Assembly: GCA_027575805.1 (NCBI GenBank)
Contig: JANBPU010000114.1
Span: 1-51,921 of the forward strand
Source: Mycoemilia scoparia
Lineage: Eukaryota; Kickxellomycota; Kickxellomycetes; Kickxellales; Kickxellaceae
Direction: 5' to 3'
DNA: 51,921 nucleotides
Shown one piece after another: positions 1 through 10,782 of the stretch. Both the position numbers and the translations under genes were made by a program. The number at the start of each line of letters is the position of its first letter. Position 1 is the first letter of the stretch. A model generated the notes under the pieces. It made no database searches, had not been told where the DNA came from, and saw only the letters and a list, made by a program, of their open reading frames with translations.

Positions 1-1410
1 AAATAATACATATTATTTAATAGTGGTTGCACTATAAAAAGGTAAACATAGGAGAGCATGTTTAAAAGAAACTCATTGTTCAAGTTAAATGAAATCAAGT
101 TAATTGCATGCGCCAACGAAGAACATGATTAAATTTATTATCAAAATGAAATAATAGTCATAAAAAATATACATATATATCAATGATCACAACTGATGTT
201 ACCACTTTAGCCAAATTCAAAATTTATCCTACATGATAAGACATTAAACCACGTTATTTTAATGTTTGCTGATTTATTTGCTACCAATAATCACAAAGAT
301 ACATTTGGTGGAATTTTGGGCTTTTTATTCAACAGCCCTTGGCGTTTGATTGCTAAAAGATGAAAACGAAATTGGCCATCATAACAATGATTGTAACTTG
401 TGGAAAGGAAAAAACAAAATGAATAGAGCTCAACTTGATACCAAAGTACCTTTTTATTGCCAATTGTAATGTTAAAATAGTGTAATTAGCTCCTAAAGTC
501 CACATCTCCATATGTAAACCCCAAGATTCCCAAGATCCCCAACTGAATTTTTTATGCATTATCCTTTAGTATGTTCTTTAACATGAACTAATCGATTATA
601 AGGAATGGTAATAAACGCCCTAAACTTAGCTGCAAATTACTATAGAATCTTTGAAAATGTAATTCAAAACAATTTTCATGTTGCTAATATGGTCAAAGTT
701 CACAAGGCCTGAGGCAAAATGGGCCCTGGGGATTGTATAAGAAGTGGCTGGCGATCAGGCTCAAGTATGAGGACCTATTTTTCCCTATTTCACACACTTG
801 ATCGCTAGTGAATTTCCACCATATTGCCAATCATTTTTTGAAACTCACAAAGTCAAAACTTACAATCGTTTTCACAAAATGGGTGAGTAATGTGAAGTAT
901 CTGAGCATGTGTTGCTGTAGAAACCAATCTTTTGGTCTTTTGCGCCCTTTTTTGGTAGATCACTCCACAACAAATTTCATGTTTATTCAAGTAAAGGCAA
1001 AAACAATAAGACGATCTTGAACTTTGTTAAAACCAGGATTTACAATTTCTGAAACCTTAACAAACAGGACAGGAGAACCCACACAATAACTTTGAGACAC
1101 CAGAAATCTGGAAAATGCAAGCTATGCATTAAGCTTTTCGTAGTTTGTGCGGGGTTCATTCTCTTTGTTAAATGCATTTCTGTAAATCACTTGCCCTTTT
1201 ATAAGATGAAAATGAACCGGACAAATGCATCTAAGCACTTTAAACCTTACCCAAAGTGGTCATGATGGCGAAACATTAATTTATACAAGCTCCAGCACAT
1301 TGTTCACAGAGTGCTTGCAAAATAGCCGATAGCAAGAGATGGTTTGTGTAAACTATATTTCTAGCATCAGTAACAGTAGGGATTCAAAACATAAATGGTT
1401 TATAGTAAAG
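1..1410. other. Intergenic DNA without a recognisable gene
   Basis: The stretch is AT-rich and apart from repeat B1 (687-824) holds only short ORFs without low-complexity bias, domain motifs or splice context. I see no RNA gene. The right end is the promoter region of the secreted CAP-like gene. Confidence 0.6.
687..824 (+). repeat. Family B short repeat, copy B1
   Basis: The copy opens with ATATGGTCAAAGTTCACAAG and closes with TGATCGCTAGTGAATTTCC then ACCATAT. The same left and right ends recur in about a dozen places in the window. The two ends are imperfect inverted repeats of each other (ATATGGY..AA..TTCAC), as in a small non-autonomous DNA transposon. It contains no ORF. Confidence 0.75.
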
Positions 1411-1419
1411 AGCTATCAG

Positions 1420-1427
1420 TATAAATA
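1420..1427 (+). promoter_or_regulatory. TATA box of the CAP-like gene
   Basis: The sequence TATAAATA lies about 160 bp before the ATG at 1587. Similar boxes lie 80-180 bp before several other genes of this window, so the spacing is typical here and implies a 5' UTR of roughly 130 bases. Confidence 0.55.
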
Positions 1428-1586
1428 CAACAGCAACATGCAGCTACACTTCTCGGTCTATAAACACCATCTTTTCATTGCTTTCTATTAACAGCCTATT
1501 CCTACCATTGCTGCTTTTCGTCTAGACCGTTAAGTCTAACACATTCTTCACTATTATCTTTCTCACGCTCTTGGTCTCTCGTCGAA

Positions 1587-2189
1587 ATGCATTTAATTAA
1601 CACCAACTCTCTACAAAAAGGCTTCGCCACTCTCTTCCTTTCTCTGACCCTACTATGTCTATTTATTTCTAATACCAGTAACGCAGCCAGTATACCAACA
1701 GCCAAAGATGACCTCGTAAAGCGTGCCGAGTCAACCAGTATTACACCAAGCAAACCATTAAACCCATTCAACTCATGGGAACGGAAATTCATTTGTGAAC
1801 TTAACAAGGCACGCAAATCAAAAGGACTAAACCCCTTAGTGTCTCACACTGCGCTCCACTATCAAGCCAATTCATATAGTAAATGGCTAACTGGCCAAGG
1901 TCATTATACCTCCAAGATGCCCGAGCTATATTTAAGCCCAGGAGAGAAATTGCCCAATGGCGACAGAGTTCCTCAGCAATTTGTTCATACAGATGGATTC
2001 GGAATAGACACAGACCTTGGAGCCAAGGAAATTGTAAATAAATGGCTGGAAGTGACTAAAGGTGATACAAACTTTATGAAGCCTGAAATGGGAGCAATTG
2101 GTGTTGGACGTATTGATGGAGCCATATTTACTTTCTTTTACATGAAGAAGGATCTGCCTAAACTTCAAACATATCCAGTAAAATGCTAA
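1587..2189 (+). CDS. Small secreted CAP/SCP-like protein
   Basis: Single-exon ORF of 200 aa. Residues 1-33 form a signal peptide (hydrophobic core LATLFLSLTLLCLF-like, ending SNTSNA), followed by a short propeptide-like stretch ending in KR (Kex2-type site, DLVKR). Residues from about 64 read FICELNKARKSKGLNPL, then HYQANSYSKWL, GHYTSKMP, and later KEIVNKWLEV and GAIGVGRIDGAIFTFFYMK. This order (N-x-x-R-x-x-x-GL-x-PL, then A-x-x-y-S-x-W) matches the start and end of the CAP/SCP/PR-1 superfamily, whose fungal members are exported and often bind sterols or lipids. Two Cys, one at FICEL and one at the very C-terminus, could pair. The match is to the fold signature only; the full set of CAP His/Glu residues is not clear. 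No neighbour suggests a partner. Secretion is well supported, the CAP call moderately. Confidence 0.65.
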   Translation: MHLINTNSLQKGFATLFLSLTLLCLFISNTSNAASIPTAKDDLVKRAESTSITPSKPLNPFNSWERKFICELNKARKSKGLNPLVSHTALHYQANSYSKWLTGQGHYTSKMPELYLSPGEKLPNGDRVPQQFVHTDGFGIDTDLGAKEIVNKWLEVTKGDTNFMKPEMGAIGVGRIDGAIFTFFYMKKDLPKLQTYPVKC

Positions 2190-3180
2190 TAATAAACTAT
2201 ACATTGATTGATGGTGTGTTTATTATTATTATTATTATTATTAAATCATGATGATATTGATTTAACACACATTATCGTTTCCTATTTTATTTTCCTTCCC
2301 ATTTTTTGTACAAGTTTTAAAGTAAATATTAAAAAATCCTCTTGTAATATAATAACATGGCAAGATTCAACTAGTGATCGAGTGTAAAATGGGCAGAATT
2401 GGGCCTCCTTAATTTGGCCCAACCATCAGCCATTTTGTATGCAACTAACTGCTTCTGGGGGGGAGGAAGGCCATTTTGCCTAAGGTGGTATGGACTATGA
2501 CCATGTTATACGTTTGAAAGAACAATTGATTCCAAAGGCACCTACATACATATTAATTTGCCCAAATAATAAGTGGAAAAAAGAAATATATTTTATATGG
2601 GGGCGGATAAACATGATAAAGCCAACTTTCCTATCCTTAAATAATGTTATACAAGCATATATCAACTAGACAGATAATAACAGCCCAGTCACAATAAACT
2701 ACAAATGTTTGTGTATTGCTTGGTTCAGAGAGAATATAGCGTTGAAATACATTTAGATAAGCCATTAATTACTGATTTATTACATGGTTTATAAAAATGA
2801 GGTTAACATGAAAGAGCTTGAATTTAAACTAAGATAGTTTAGGCGGATAAGTCTCAAGAGATCGATAACATAGAACAGCGCCTGATGTGGTATAAATGCA
2901 GCAACGCACTTATACAGACATTATAGAAGAATAGTGAGAGTGAGAGAGCATCGTTGTTGTCTGCGGACTATACAAGCGAGATGTTTTTGACTATGCCATT
3001 TTCTTGGGACGTGATCAGGACTCTTATTCCGTCATTAAGAACATATACGATTATACCGTTTGATTCGAGAGGAGGTCCAAACTTTTCAGTCAGTTGCTCC
3101 AAGGAATGATGGAGAAACTCGCCACTATACACAGACACACACACACACACACATATCAAGAAGTCCGCATATCACAAGAA
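2190..3180. other. Intergenic DNA; possible exon trace on the minus strand
   Basis: Apart from B2 nothing clear is present. On the minus strand, 2981-3140 stays open and would read GEFLHHSLEQLTEKFGPPL, then SNGIIVYVLNDGIRVLITS, ending ISLV and a stop. It is preceded by a TG-rich tract ending in TAG that could act as a splice acceptor. The composition looks protein-like, but I could not join it to an upstream exon in frame and recognise no domain. A weak lead only. Confidence 0.25.
2355..2506 (-). repeat. Family B short repeat, copy B2
   Basis: Reverse-oriented copy: it starts ACATGGCAAGATTCAACTAGTG and ends with GGCCATTTTGCCTAAGG then TGACCATGT, the reverse complement of the usual family B left end. 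Confidence 0.7.
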
Positions 3181-3355
3181 AATGGTTAGAATCATGCGAC
3201 GGAGTCACCCTCAAAGGAGCACCAGAATAACATCTTGTGTAAGAGCCAATAGCCCGTTAAACTCCAGCTAAAATGTATGGCTGCTTATGGACTGATCTTG
3301 CAGGGAATGTATGAGGGTACCAGTCTGTTTCCTTTTGGTGGAGAACTTGCCATAT
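3181..3355 (-). repeat. Family C repeat, copy C1
   Basis: On the minus strand the copy starts ATATGGCAAGTTCTCC, then AAAAGGAAACAGACTGG, CATTCCCTGCAAG, and TTTAGCTGGAG. The same blocks in the same order occur at 42027 and 20940. The right end is hard to place because the copies diverge after about 140 bp. Confidence 0.6.
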
Positions 3356-4072
3356 GTCATAAGCTGTGTATATATGTATATGTACACATGTGTGTTTTAT
3401 ACTTACACAAGTGCATCAATGTTTGCCATTTTGAAGTAGCAATGTAGGGTGTCTGTCTGGATGGGATTCTTTAGGTAGTAAAGTACGCAGCAGGTGTTGA
3501 AGAGCAGAAAATTTAGAAGGAGAGTATTGGGGTGAGCTGAATCTCAAGAAAAGATCAGCCTTGTATTTATACAAATACTCGCTCACCCCATGTTATGAAA
3601 TTCTCATCAGATCTTCCATGAAGCGAGTAGCTAACCACCTTCACCAGATCACCAAAAAGGCATCGCTAAAAAAACCCAAGAAAAAGTGAGCACATGGCCC
3701 ACACACAGAGATGCACACCCGCATGTTCACATACAAACCCAAGTTAATCACCAGGTACGTTCCCAAAAAACAGGAAGAGGGAGAGAACACCTTTCCGCAC
3801 CCAGCAGGCATTAGTTAGCTATGCATGAAAAATACAAAAATGGTCTTGCAGGAGGAACAGGGTGTAGAAGCAGCAGCAGTGGCCCCATGCTACTATCTCA
3901 ACCAATATTGATGTTACCATCTGATTGTGTAGGTGTTAGTACATGCCGCTTTGATTTGTTTTTCCCTCTTTCCTTTTTATATTGCTACGGCCAATGTGCT
4001 CAGAGAAGAAAATGGGGTAAGAGGGATGTGGAGCACTCCTCGGCATCTCGATTTCCTATGAGCAAAAGAATC
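3356..4072. other. Intergenic DNA, no gene seen
   Basis: Contains a small TATA-like site on the minus strand near 3566 and short ORFs only. The one long + ORF (from 3821) runs straight through the repeat at 4073 and has no domain, so I do not call it a gene. Confidence 0.5.
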
Positions 4073-4165
4073 ATATGGGCAATAGTTTTTGAAGGGCTAC
4101 AGAGTCACTCATTTGGCTGTGATTTCCCCTATCAACATGCACCCTTCAAAAATTATCATCCATAT
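4073..4165 (-). repeat. Family A inverted-terminal-repeat element (MITE-like), copy A1
   Basis: Begins ATATGGGCAATAGTTTTTGA and ends CTTCAAAAATTATCATCCATAT, so the two ends are inverted repeats of about 25 bp. The interior (TCATTTGGCTGTGATT, CCCTATCA) is the reverse complement of the interior in the + copies. It has no coding capacity. Confidence 0.85.
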
Positions 4166-5150
4166 GTCCCTTGAAAATGTTCAAACACTTGTATCAGATC
4201 GAACCATCACATCCTCTCATGTGCGTGTGATGGGCCCCATTTTTCTAGACATACGTTAGTTTTTGATTTATTGTATTGGAAGCTTGATCGGCATGCTGAT
4301 AAAAAGGAGAGGGGTATTTAAATTGATAAATTGCTATTTTATTGAGCGATGAACGCTTGTATTTGGGAGAGTTTGATAGGCAGAATTGTTTTAAGGTATA
4401 CAGCAGCAAACCATCAATCAATCAATAAAGCATTTTGACAACTTATCATGTGATTACGCGTGTGCCTATAATTCGAAAATTAACGTCGAGCAAGCATATG
4501 GGTGGCCACCCTTTTAATATGTATCACCAAAATCCTATAAGCAAGTTGGAGATGTTGTTTATACCGGCAAGCTTATCACTAGTTTTTGTGGCTACTAAGG
4601 TTGCAAAGTAAATAATTCATTGCTTGGTTACAAAAATGGACACATTGTTGGTGATTTCAGCTTCCAAAATCCCGACTGGTTTATTGAATGAATGAATGGA
4701 TGGGTTGTATTGTGTTATCTAGCTCTTCTTTTAGTAACTGAAAAGTCATACAGTTGTTTTAAATCGAATTTCAAACAAGAATGCACGAAAATCCTGAAAA
4801 ACAGCCAAACATAATAATAATAATAATAATACTACTACTACTATTACCTGAATCCCATTTATTTGCCAAGCAAGAAAAGAACAAGTGGATCCTGGTGTCC
4901 AAAAATTCCAAGCCTCATCCATTTGTTTGCATTGTGGGAACAAAAATCAATTATTGCATTATTTGTTCCCCACCACTCTTATAAAATGCTTAATCATCAT
5001 TTGTTCCCCACCGCTCTACCCATACTAATCAAACTCTATCCAGAACGTTATTGAATTTATTTCGCTCCCAATCTGCTTTTCATTGTTTGGAACCGCCGAA
5101 TAGATCCAAAACAACCAACTGAAGCCCTTGAGGATATATTAATAACCCCG
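4166..5150. other. Intergenic DNA, AT-rich
   Basis: Holds a short (ATA)n/(ACT)n microsatellite at 4810-4845 and a lone ATATGGGTGGCCACCC block near 4498 that may be the remnant of a family A end. ORFs here are short and overlap on both strands. The sequence CTTATAAA at 5152 is a possible TATA element for the calcipressin gene, although very close to its ATG. Confidence 0.45.
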
Positions 5151-5180
5151 TCTTATAAACAACAACAATAGTTCTCAATA

Positions 5181-6124
5181 ATGAGCGACACCAATAATGA
5201 CAATGAGGAGCACCAGCCATCCAATACACTGATCGCAGTATTTACCAATTTCAATAACCAGGCTGCAGATAAAGCTCAAGAACTTTTCAACACAATAGCT
5301 ACGCCATTCTATTTCACCTCATTAAAGACATTTAGAAAATGCATAGTCGCATACATGAGCACAGCACAGGCCATGGATGCTATGGAAAGGTATCATGGCT
5401 ACAAAATATCTGAAAATAATACAATGTATCTAGGATATACTGAGGTAAAATACAAATCTCTCTCTCTTTCTCTCTCTCTCACATTCAGAATAGTGCATTG
5501 TCTACATCATAGTTCCGAAAACACCATAGATCTATAAATTAATATCCATGCTGAACATACCAATGATTCCAATAATAACCACTGCAAGTGCCTCCCAATT
5601 TTAATCTGTAGCATACCCCGTTAACTGAAGATGAAATCGATTACCTTCCAGTTCCAGAATTAGAAAAACAATGGCTAATATCTCCGCCTGGATCTCCACA
5701 TGTCGGCTGGGTTCAACAACGAGAAGATCCACCCAATATTCATCATGTTGATAAAGAGCTTAATGACCATATCAAAAAACGTCAGGATGGTGTTGTATCT
5801 TTAAGATTTGATCACAGTGATGATGATGAGGATGTCAAGTCTAATATATCTTCACCGCCGCCATTAGACTTGGATAATCCCAATCCCAACAATAATAGTG
5901 AAATCCGTTTGGGCATAACAGGGTTCCCACAGCAAAGCAAATGTGCTGAGTCTACGGCTTCTTTATCGCCATCGTCTTCATCTTCCCAAAGGGGATCGGC
6001 CACTTCGAAACCTTCTACGAGTTCCAAACCCCAACTCCCATTAATATTGATTCAGGACATGGATTTGATTGGCGAAACTGATGATAGCAAAGGCGAGAAT
6101 AAAGATGAGGCTTTAAAAAAATAA
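5181..6124 (+). CDS. Calcipressin (RCAN family), calcineurin regulator
   Basis: Two exons, 5181-5444 and 5612-6124, joined across a phase-0 GTAAAA...TAG intron, give 258 aa. Residues about 14-88 match the RRM-like N-terminal domain of RCAN (NTLIAVFTNF, then FRKCIVAYMSTAQAMDAMERYHG). Residues 100-118 read LPVPELEKQWLISPPGSPHV, the hallmark LISPPxSP motif of calcipressins, whose serines (here 112 and 116) are the GSK3/MAPK-type phosphosites that switch the protein between inhibitor and activator. A serine-rich low-complexity stretch follows, and near the end PLILIQDMD resembles the C-terminal PxIxxx calcineurin-docking element. The family binds the calcineurin catalytic subunit in the cytoplasm and tunes Ca2+/calcineurin signalling. 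Without splicing the first exon would run into a CT-repeat in the intron and stop. Confidence 0.9.
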
Positions 6125-6395
6125 CCGCCAGTAACTTTGTATAATCAAGAAAGAAAGAGAGAGATATATTTATATATTCTTGCGATCTTAAAGCATACAT
6201 CAACGATAGAACTATCATGATCACCTTGGATTTATTTGTTTTGGTTTAGTTTGATTTGGTTTATTTCCAGAAATTTTTCAAGTATTATTAACAATATAGT
6301 AGATATTTTATACCAAGAGAAACAGATACGGATTTATAGTCAATCTTTGGCGTATTGAAATTTGCAAGCGCAAAAAAATATTTAGTAAACTAGTT

Positions 6396-7829
6396 TTAAT
6401 CATCATTTTCTGCAATATCTGGAATCTCGTCCTATATTCATACATAAATAAATACATACATACAAAATATTTTAAACAAAGTTGGTATTTTTGCCTAAAC
6501 ATCACTCCCATCAAATGGAATAAAATGTCAAAGAATAAACAAAATGTTTTATTCGATATAATAATTACCTCTGGTTCTTTTGGTTCTTGATCTTCACCCC
6601 ACTGCAATGCATTATCGGCATGTGATAACACATACGCAATAGAGTCTTCATCCTTAATATTCAATGGTAAGAAGCTAACCATGCTAAAGTCGTCAATCTA
6701 TATCAATCCATCAAAAAAGAACAAAGAGCATTACATTTTATATACAACAATCCAAAACAAACAAACATCTCCAAAAAAATACAATAAGTCCCCCCATTCT
6801 CTCTCTCTCTCTCCTAGTACTTACCAAACGAGCCAGCGCGAGGTTAAGATCATGATACCTTTGACCCATCTGTTTAGATGCCTCATCACTAAGAAGCAAT
6901 GGATCTGGATCAAAATACCTGTCCATTAACTTTTGTTGTTCACTAGACACCAAATCCATCTTTGTCATCACATTGAGATGGGGAATCTCCAAATTAAACA
7001 TTGCCGATGTTGCACTCATAACACCAGCAAAATATTTCGATGTATCTTCGACAAATTGACTTTCCAGACAATATACGCCAACAATGTTAAATCCAATGCG
7101 GTGGAGGGTATGTGTGATTTCTCTCATAATTGGAATATGAGTGTAAAGCTCAATTTGGCCAGGACAGTCGATTATTAGATAGTCGTCTTCGTATTCTCCG
7201 ATCTGCTCTTCAAACCAGTCCATATTTTCTACAAGAAATCTGGCATGAAATGTTGTATGTATGTTTTTTATGAGTTATATATTTTTCTGGTTGATAACTT
7301 TTTGGAGTGCCAATGTTTATGTATATTATAGATGGATGGATGGATAGTTAGATTGAGTACTTACTCGAAACAATAGACAAGTCCTCCATTTGGCCCATAG
7401 TCCATTTCATCCATTACGTCTTCTAATGTAATCAATTCTTTGATATCTATTCGAAATTTCATTCAAAAATCCCCACTCATTAGTTTATAGCAGCAGAAGC
7501 ATTCTGATTTAATGGCGTATATATTGGTTAGAACTTTGGTAGTTTTATATGCTTACCAATGGCTGGTTGATAATCAAATGCCTCGGCTGCTGGATCAAGG
7601 TTTACTAGGTTGACTCTGCGTTTTGCATTCTGAGCATGCTGGACCATAGTCGAACAATATGTAGACTGCATTTACGCACACATATATATTCCATTCAAAG
7701 TAGGTGGTTTATATGAATTTAGTTGTTTTTAATAGCACTGAATACGAATATTATTAATAACAACATGCTTTGGTCAGCCTTACCTTGCCACTCCCTGCCG
7801 GCCCCATTACTAATTGACAATACCGACCC
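6396..7829 (-). CDS. GPN-loop GTPase 3-like protein (5' end unresolved)
   Basis: Minus-strand exons as read from splice signals: 7784-7829 (first visible, phase 2 upstream), 7557-7667, 7365-about 7446, 6825-7239, 6569-6697 and 6396-6431, the last encoding [11 protein letters not shown] and a stop. The order of motifs is diagnostic: P-loop GPAGSGK, then [18 protein letters not shown], the GPN loop in [12 protein letters not shown]3 [12 protein letters not shown]4 TKMD, and the C-terminal [11 protein letters not shown] and [14 protein letters not shown] typical of GPN3. GPN1-3 GTPases help assemble RNA polymerase II and import it into the nucleus. The exon at 7784 starts inside the first beta strand (GRYCQLVM), so an initiator exon must lie upstream, between 7830 and about 8000. 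A candidate ATG on the minus strand near 7897 gives the right phase but needs an intron of only 39 nt, so I leave the start open. Confidence 0.88.
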
Positions 7830-8343
7830 CTTTATTTTTTACACATTCACAAATAAATGTTTATATACATGTGGTTAGCATATCTTTCTTTTTTCATTTC
7901 TTCGTATTTGTATTTACTAGAACTTTGTGCTGTGCCTCCGTTTTCATTAGAAACAAATTTTGATAAGGTTTCTTCTTACATTTTATTGCCGTTATATAGA
8001 TATTCTAATAGTAATAATAATGCAAAATATTAAAACTACAAGTCAAGAAAAAACAATAGCCCTGGTTTGTTATAGTCTGAGTAAAGCTCAAATAGGATTT
8101 TGGTAGACACTTGAAATTTTACAATAGTCTCTGGTAGTGATTTATATTAGTATTAATAATCAATGATTAAATTATCTCACAAAAGAAAATTTGGTTTTGT
8201 TATTAGAGAGAGAAAATGGGACAAAGTAAAAGTCACTTTTTTTTCTTTTAGGATAATGTGATCTTCCCCCCCCCCCTTTAGCTTCTACTCTATATAAAAG
8301 AAATTTGGGGAATATATATTTACTCTATAAAACAAACTAATGA
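7830..8343. other. Short intergenic between GPN3 and the LINE remnant
   Basis: Should contain the first exon and promoter of the GPN3 gene. It also holds a (C)9 tract at 8268-8277 next to the start of the retrotransposon ORF1, which may mark the insertion or truncation edge. Confidence 0.4.
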
Positions 8344-9585
8344 ATCTCCCTAACAGATACTGAAAAGTGGGTAGAGGACCTTGATGCTTTGAATCCAAAT
8401 CTCTGTGGTTGGCTAGCCACATTAATAGAGTCTGTTGATGTTAAGCAGAAGCTGATAGAGCTAAGCCACTGCCCAGCCAGTGAACAGGAGCAGGCTAAAC
8501 AAGCAGCTCATCTAAGTAAAGCAGCCAAGGCTTACAAAATGGCCAAAACTGAGCAGACTGCCAAGATTATGGGACAAGTGGCGAAAATTGCTGAAGACTT
8601 TAAGCAGTTAGAAGAAGCCCTCCAGGATAGTGAAAAGGAGCTCGAAAAATTCAAGGATGTAGAAGAATTGCTCCTAGAGACTGGAAAAGGCCAGTGGAAG
8701 TCAGAAACCTCGAAACTGGCAAACTCCAAAATTGCCCAAATTTCACGAATTTCGGAAATGTTGAGAAATGTCCAAATTTCAAAGTCGACGAAACAGCCTG
8801 AGATTTTGAGTACAGGTTATGCTAGGGCTGTACAGACCGTAAAAAAATTTTCAGCCCCTGTTAACAAGTCAGTTTTGTCAGAATCGGCCCCTAAAGTGCA
8901 GTTGGAGAACTGGGAAAAGGCCACTGTGGAAATGGAGTCTGTGCCTATTCTCATCAAAGCCAAGACTACCAGAGTACCACTCAGTAAAATGAGGCAGACC
9001 TTTGGAGGACTAGGCCTAAACAAAGAGGCAATTGTCAATATATGCACTATTGATAACAGTACCATTGAACTATTAGTTGCCAAAAACTCTTTGGACAAGA
9101 CAATGGAGAAGCTGACTGAGAAGAAATTCAGCCCCCGAAAAATCCTTGCAGCTGAAGAGAAGGTGATTTCCAATACCCCCAGTGGCAAGGCCAGAGAGAG
9201 AGCCATCAATAGGTGGGAAGCTCTTTCCAAATCCAGTGATCGCGGCACAGACGAATACAAGCACTTAATTGCCTATTTCAGAAAACCAGTCAGTGAGCCA
9301 AACAAAGACCAAGAGGCTGAAGAGGAAGCACAGCCAGCCCCAGCTACTATGGACCCTTCAGCAAGCACTACAAGCCCCACTCCCCTAGACCAGAATGTTT
9401 CCCAGCAACCACAACAAGCAGACAGCACAGAACAATCAGAGGAGCAGCTTATGGAAATGGAGGACACTGTAGAGTGTGTACCAGAAACCCAAGAACAACC
9501 TACCACCAGGATCACCAGAAGCATGATGGCTAAATTGGGTGTTATCAATGAGGACAGGGAAAGCTTGATACTAGACCAGAATTAA
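8344..9585 (+). mobile_element. Non-LTR retrotransposon ORF1 (gag-like), 5' end incomplete
   Basis: An open frame runs from a stop at 8341 to 9585 and reads TDTEKWVEDLDALNPNLCGW and onward for about 410 residues. The first in-frame ATG is only at 8539, so the start has been lost or lies in truncated sequence. Residues near 30-120 form a Lys/Glu-rich probable coiled coil (EEALQDSEKELEKFKDVEE). A conserved-looking basic/hydrophobic middle follows, including LSKMRQTFGGLGLNKEAIVN and RERAINRWEALSKSSDRGT, and then a Pro/Gln/Ser acidic tail. ORF2, 23 bases downstream, begins an endonuclease, which fixes this as the ORF1 of a LINE-type element. No CCHC knuckle is visible. Confidence 0.7.
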
Positions 9586-9608
9586 TTAACCCAGAAATAG
9601 TATCTATA

Positions 9609-10040
9609 ATGTTCACAGTCCCCAGAAATACTATTAATGATCCAGACGAGACCAATTTAACAATCAAACAGAAGCAAGCCACACTCTCACTTACCCCCAG
9701 TTGGAGATCGGGTGGCACCCAAAACAGCTGGACAGTTGGTACTGTCAATGGTAGAAGTGTGAGAGAGGTACATAATCAGGAAGGACTATTAGAGCTAGCA
9801 TCCACAATGCAAGCTGATATCCTAATTTGTGTTGAAACCTGGTGGCATGAGAAACAAAGAGAGCAATTCAAAAAAATGGCATGGCACCACAATAATGGTC
9901 TAGTAATCCTTACTTATATAGGTAAAAATGGGTTATCACTAGCAAACTTTCAGCACCTAAAACCTGCTGAAAACTTACTAGTAAAAACCCACTTTTATCT
10001 GTATTGTAAGCTATGCACTACTATCAGTAATATATGTTGA
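9609..10040 (+). pseudogene. Non-LTR retrotransposon ORF2, N-terminal endonuclease fragment
   Basis: The 143-residue frame starts 23 bases after the ORF1 stop. It reads WTVGTVNGRSVREVHNQEG, then LLELASTMQADILICVETWW: the N-V-x-S opening and the DI-x-(I/L)-C-x-ET block with the catalytic Glu of APE-type LINE endonucleases. Similarity fades after HHNNGLVILTY and the frame stops at 10040. None of the later endonuclease motifs, reverse transcriptase (no YxDD) or 3' tail can be seen. The copy therefore keeps its 5' half and has lost its 3' half, the opposite of the common LINE truncation. Confidence 0.7.
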
Positions 10041-10307
10041 TATATCAATATTAGTCATTGTGGTTGGTAGCTTAAGAATCTAAAGTCAAAGAATATATAT
10101 ATAGACTTTAATGGTATTACTACTATATATTATGATTGCATAGAGAGGGAAAATCTTTGTTATTTTTAATACCAATTTTACTCCTAATAAAGGCCTATTA
10201 ATTTAATAAAACTTATGGGTTAATATATTTATAATTGATATTCAACTATATCAATTGGCAGACCTCCCTAAAAGTAATAAAAAACTTAATCAACTATAAC
10301 AATTGAC

Positions 10308-10447
10308 ATATGGATAGTTATTTTTGAAGGGCTAAATGCATATATTGCATGATGATGCATTGGTCAATGAAAATATATGGTAACTAGTATGCAAGTTGAA
10401 ATTGGCCTACTAGTAAAACTTAGCCCTTCAAAAATAATCGCTCATAT
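10308..10447 (+). repeat. Family A element, copy A2
   Basis: Starts ATATGGATAGTTATTTTTGA and ends CCCTTCAAAAATAATCGCTCATAT, inverted ends of about 24 bp with a few mismatches. The interior contains CTACTAGTAAAACTTAG, like the long subtype copies A5, A7 and A10. Confidence 0.8.
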
Positions 10448-10545
10448 TTGTTGTTTGGGCTTTTAGGAAAAGTATATATTCATAGTAACAATAATAAGTT
10501 CAATTATAAATACAAAACAAAAGAAAGAAAATAAGAGTTGCGTTG

Positions 10546-10681
10546 ATATGGCAAGATTTCACTAGCGATCAAGTCTGAAATAAACAGAAATGGGTCTTTA
10601 TATTCTAGCCCAATTATCAGTCTTTTTAGGTGCAGTTCTGGGGAACACATTTTGCCTAGGGCTTTGTAAAACCTAATCATA
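10546..10681 (-). repeat. Family B repeat, copy B3
   Basis: Starts ATATGGCAAGATTTCACTAG, continues GATCAAGTCTGAAAT, and ends in TTTTGCCTAGGGCTTTG and an ATG-rich end. Reverse orientation relative to B1. Confidence 0.7.
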
Positions 10682-10782
10682 TGTTTATTACAAAAAGAAC
10701 ATCTTGTAACTAAAATCCTACAAGGCCTGTAAAAGTTTGAATCTAGAAAACTGTTGAATGTTTCTCTATTTTGTTTGGGAAT

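Noticed and set aside
3160..3570. A spliced minus-strand gene starting ATGGCAAACATTGATGCACTTGT with a GTAAGT donor and a TATA box upstream
   Set aside because: The supposed second exon turned out to be repeat C1, and no combination of sites joined it in frame to the open stretch at 2981-3140.
3821..4174. 117-codon + strand ORF
   Set aside because: It runs through the family A element and has no domain or biased composition of a real protein.
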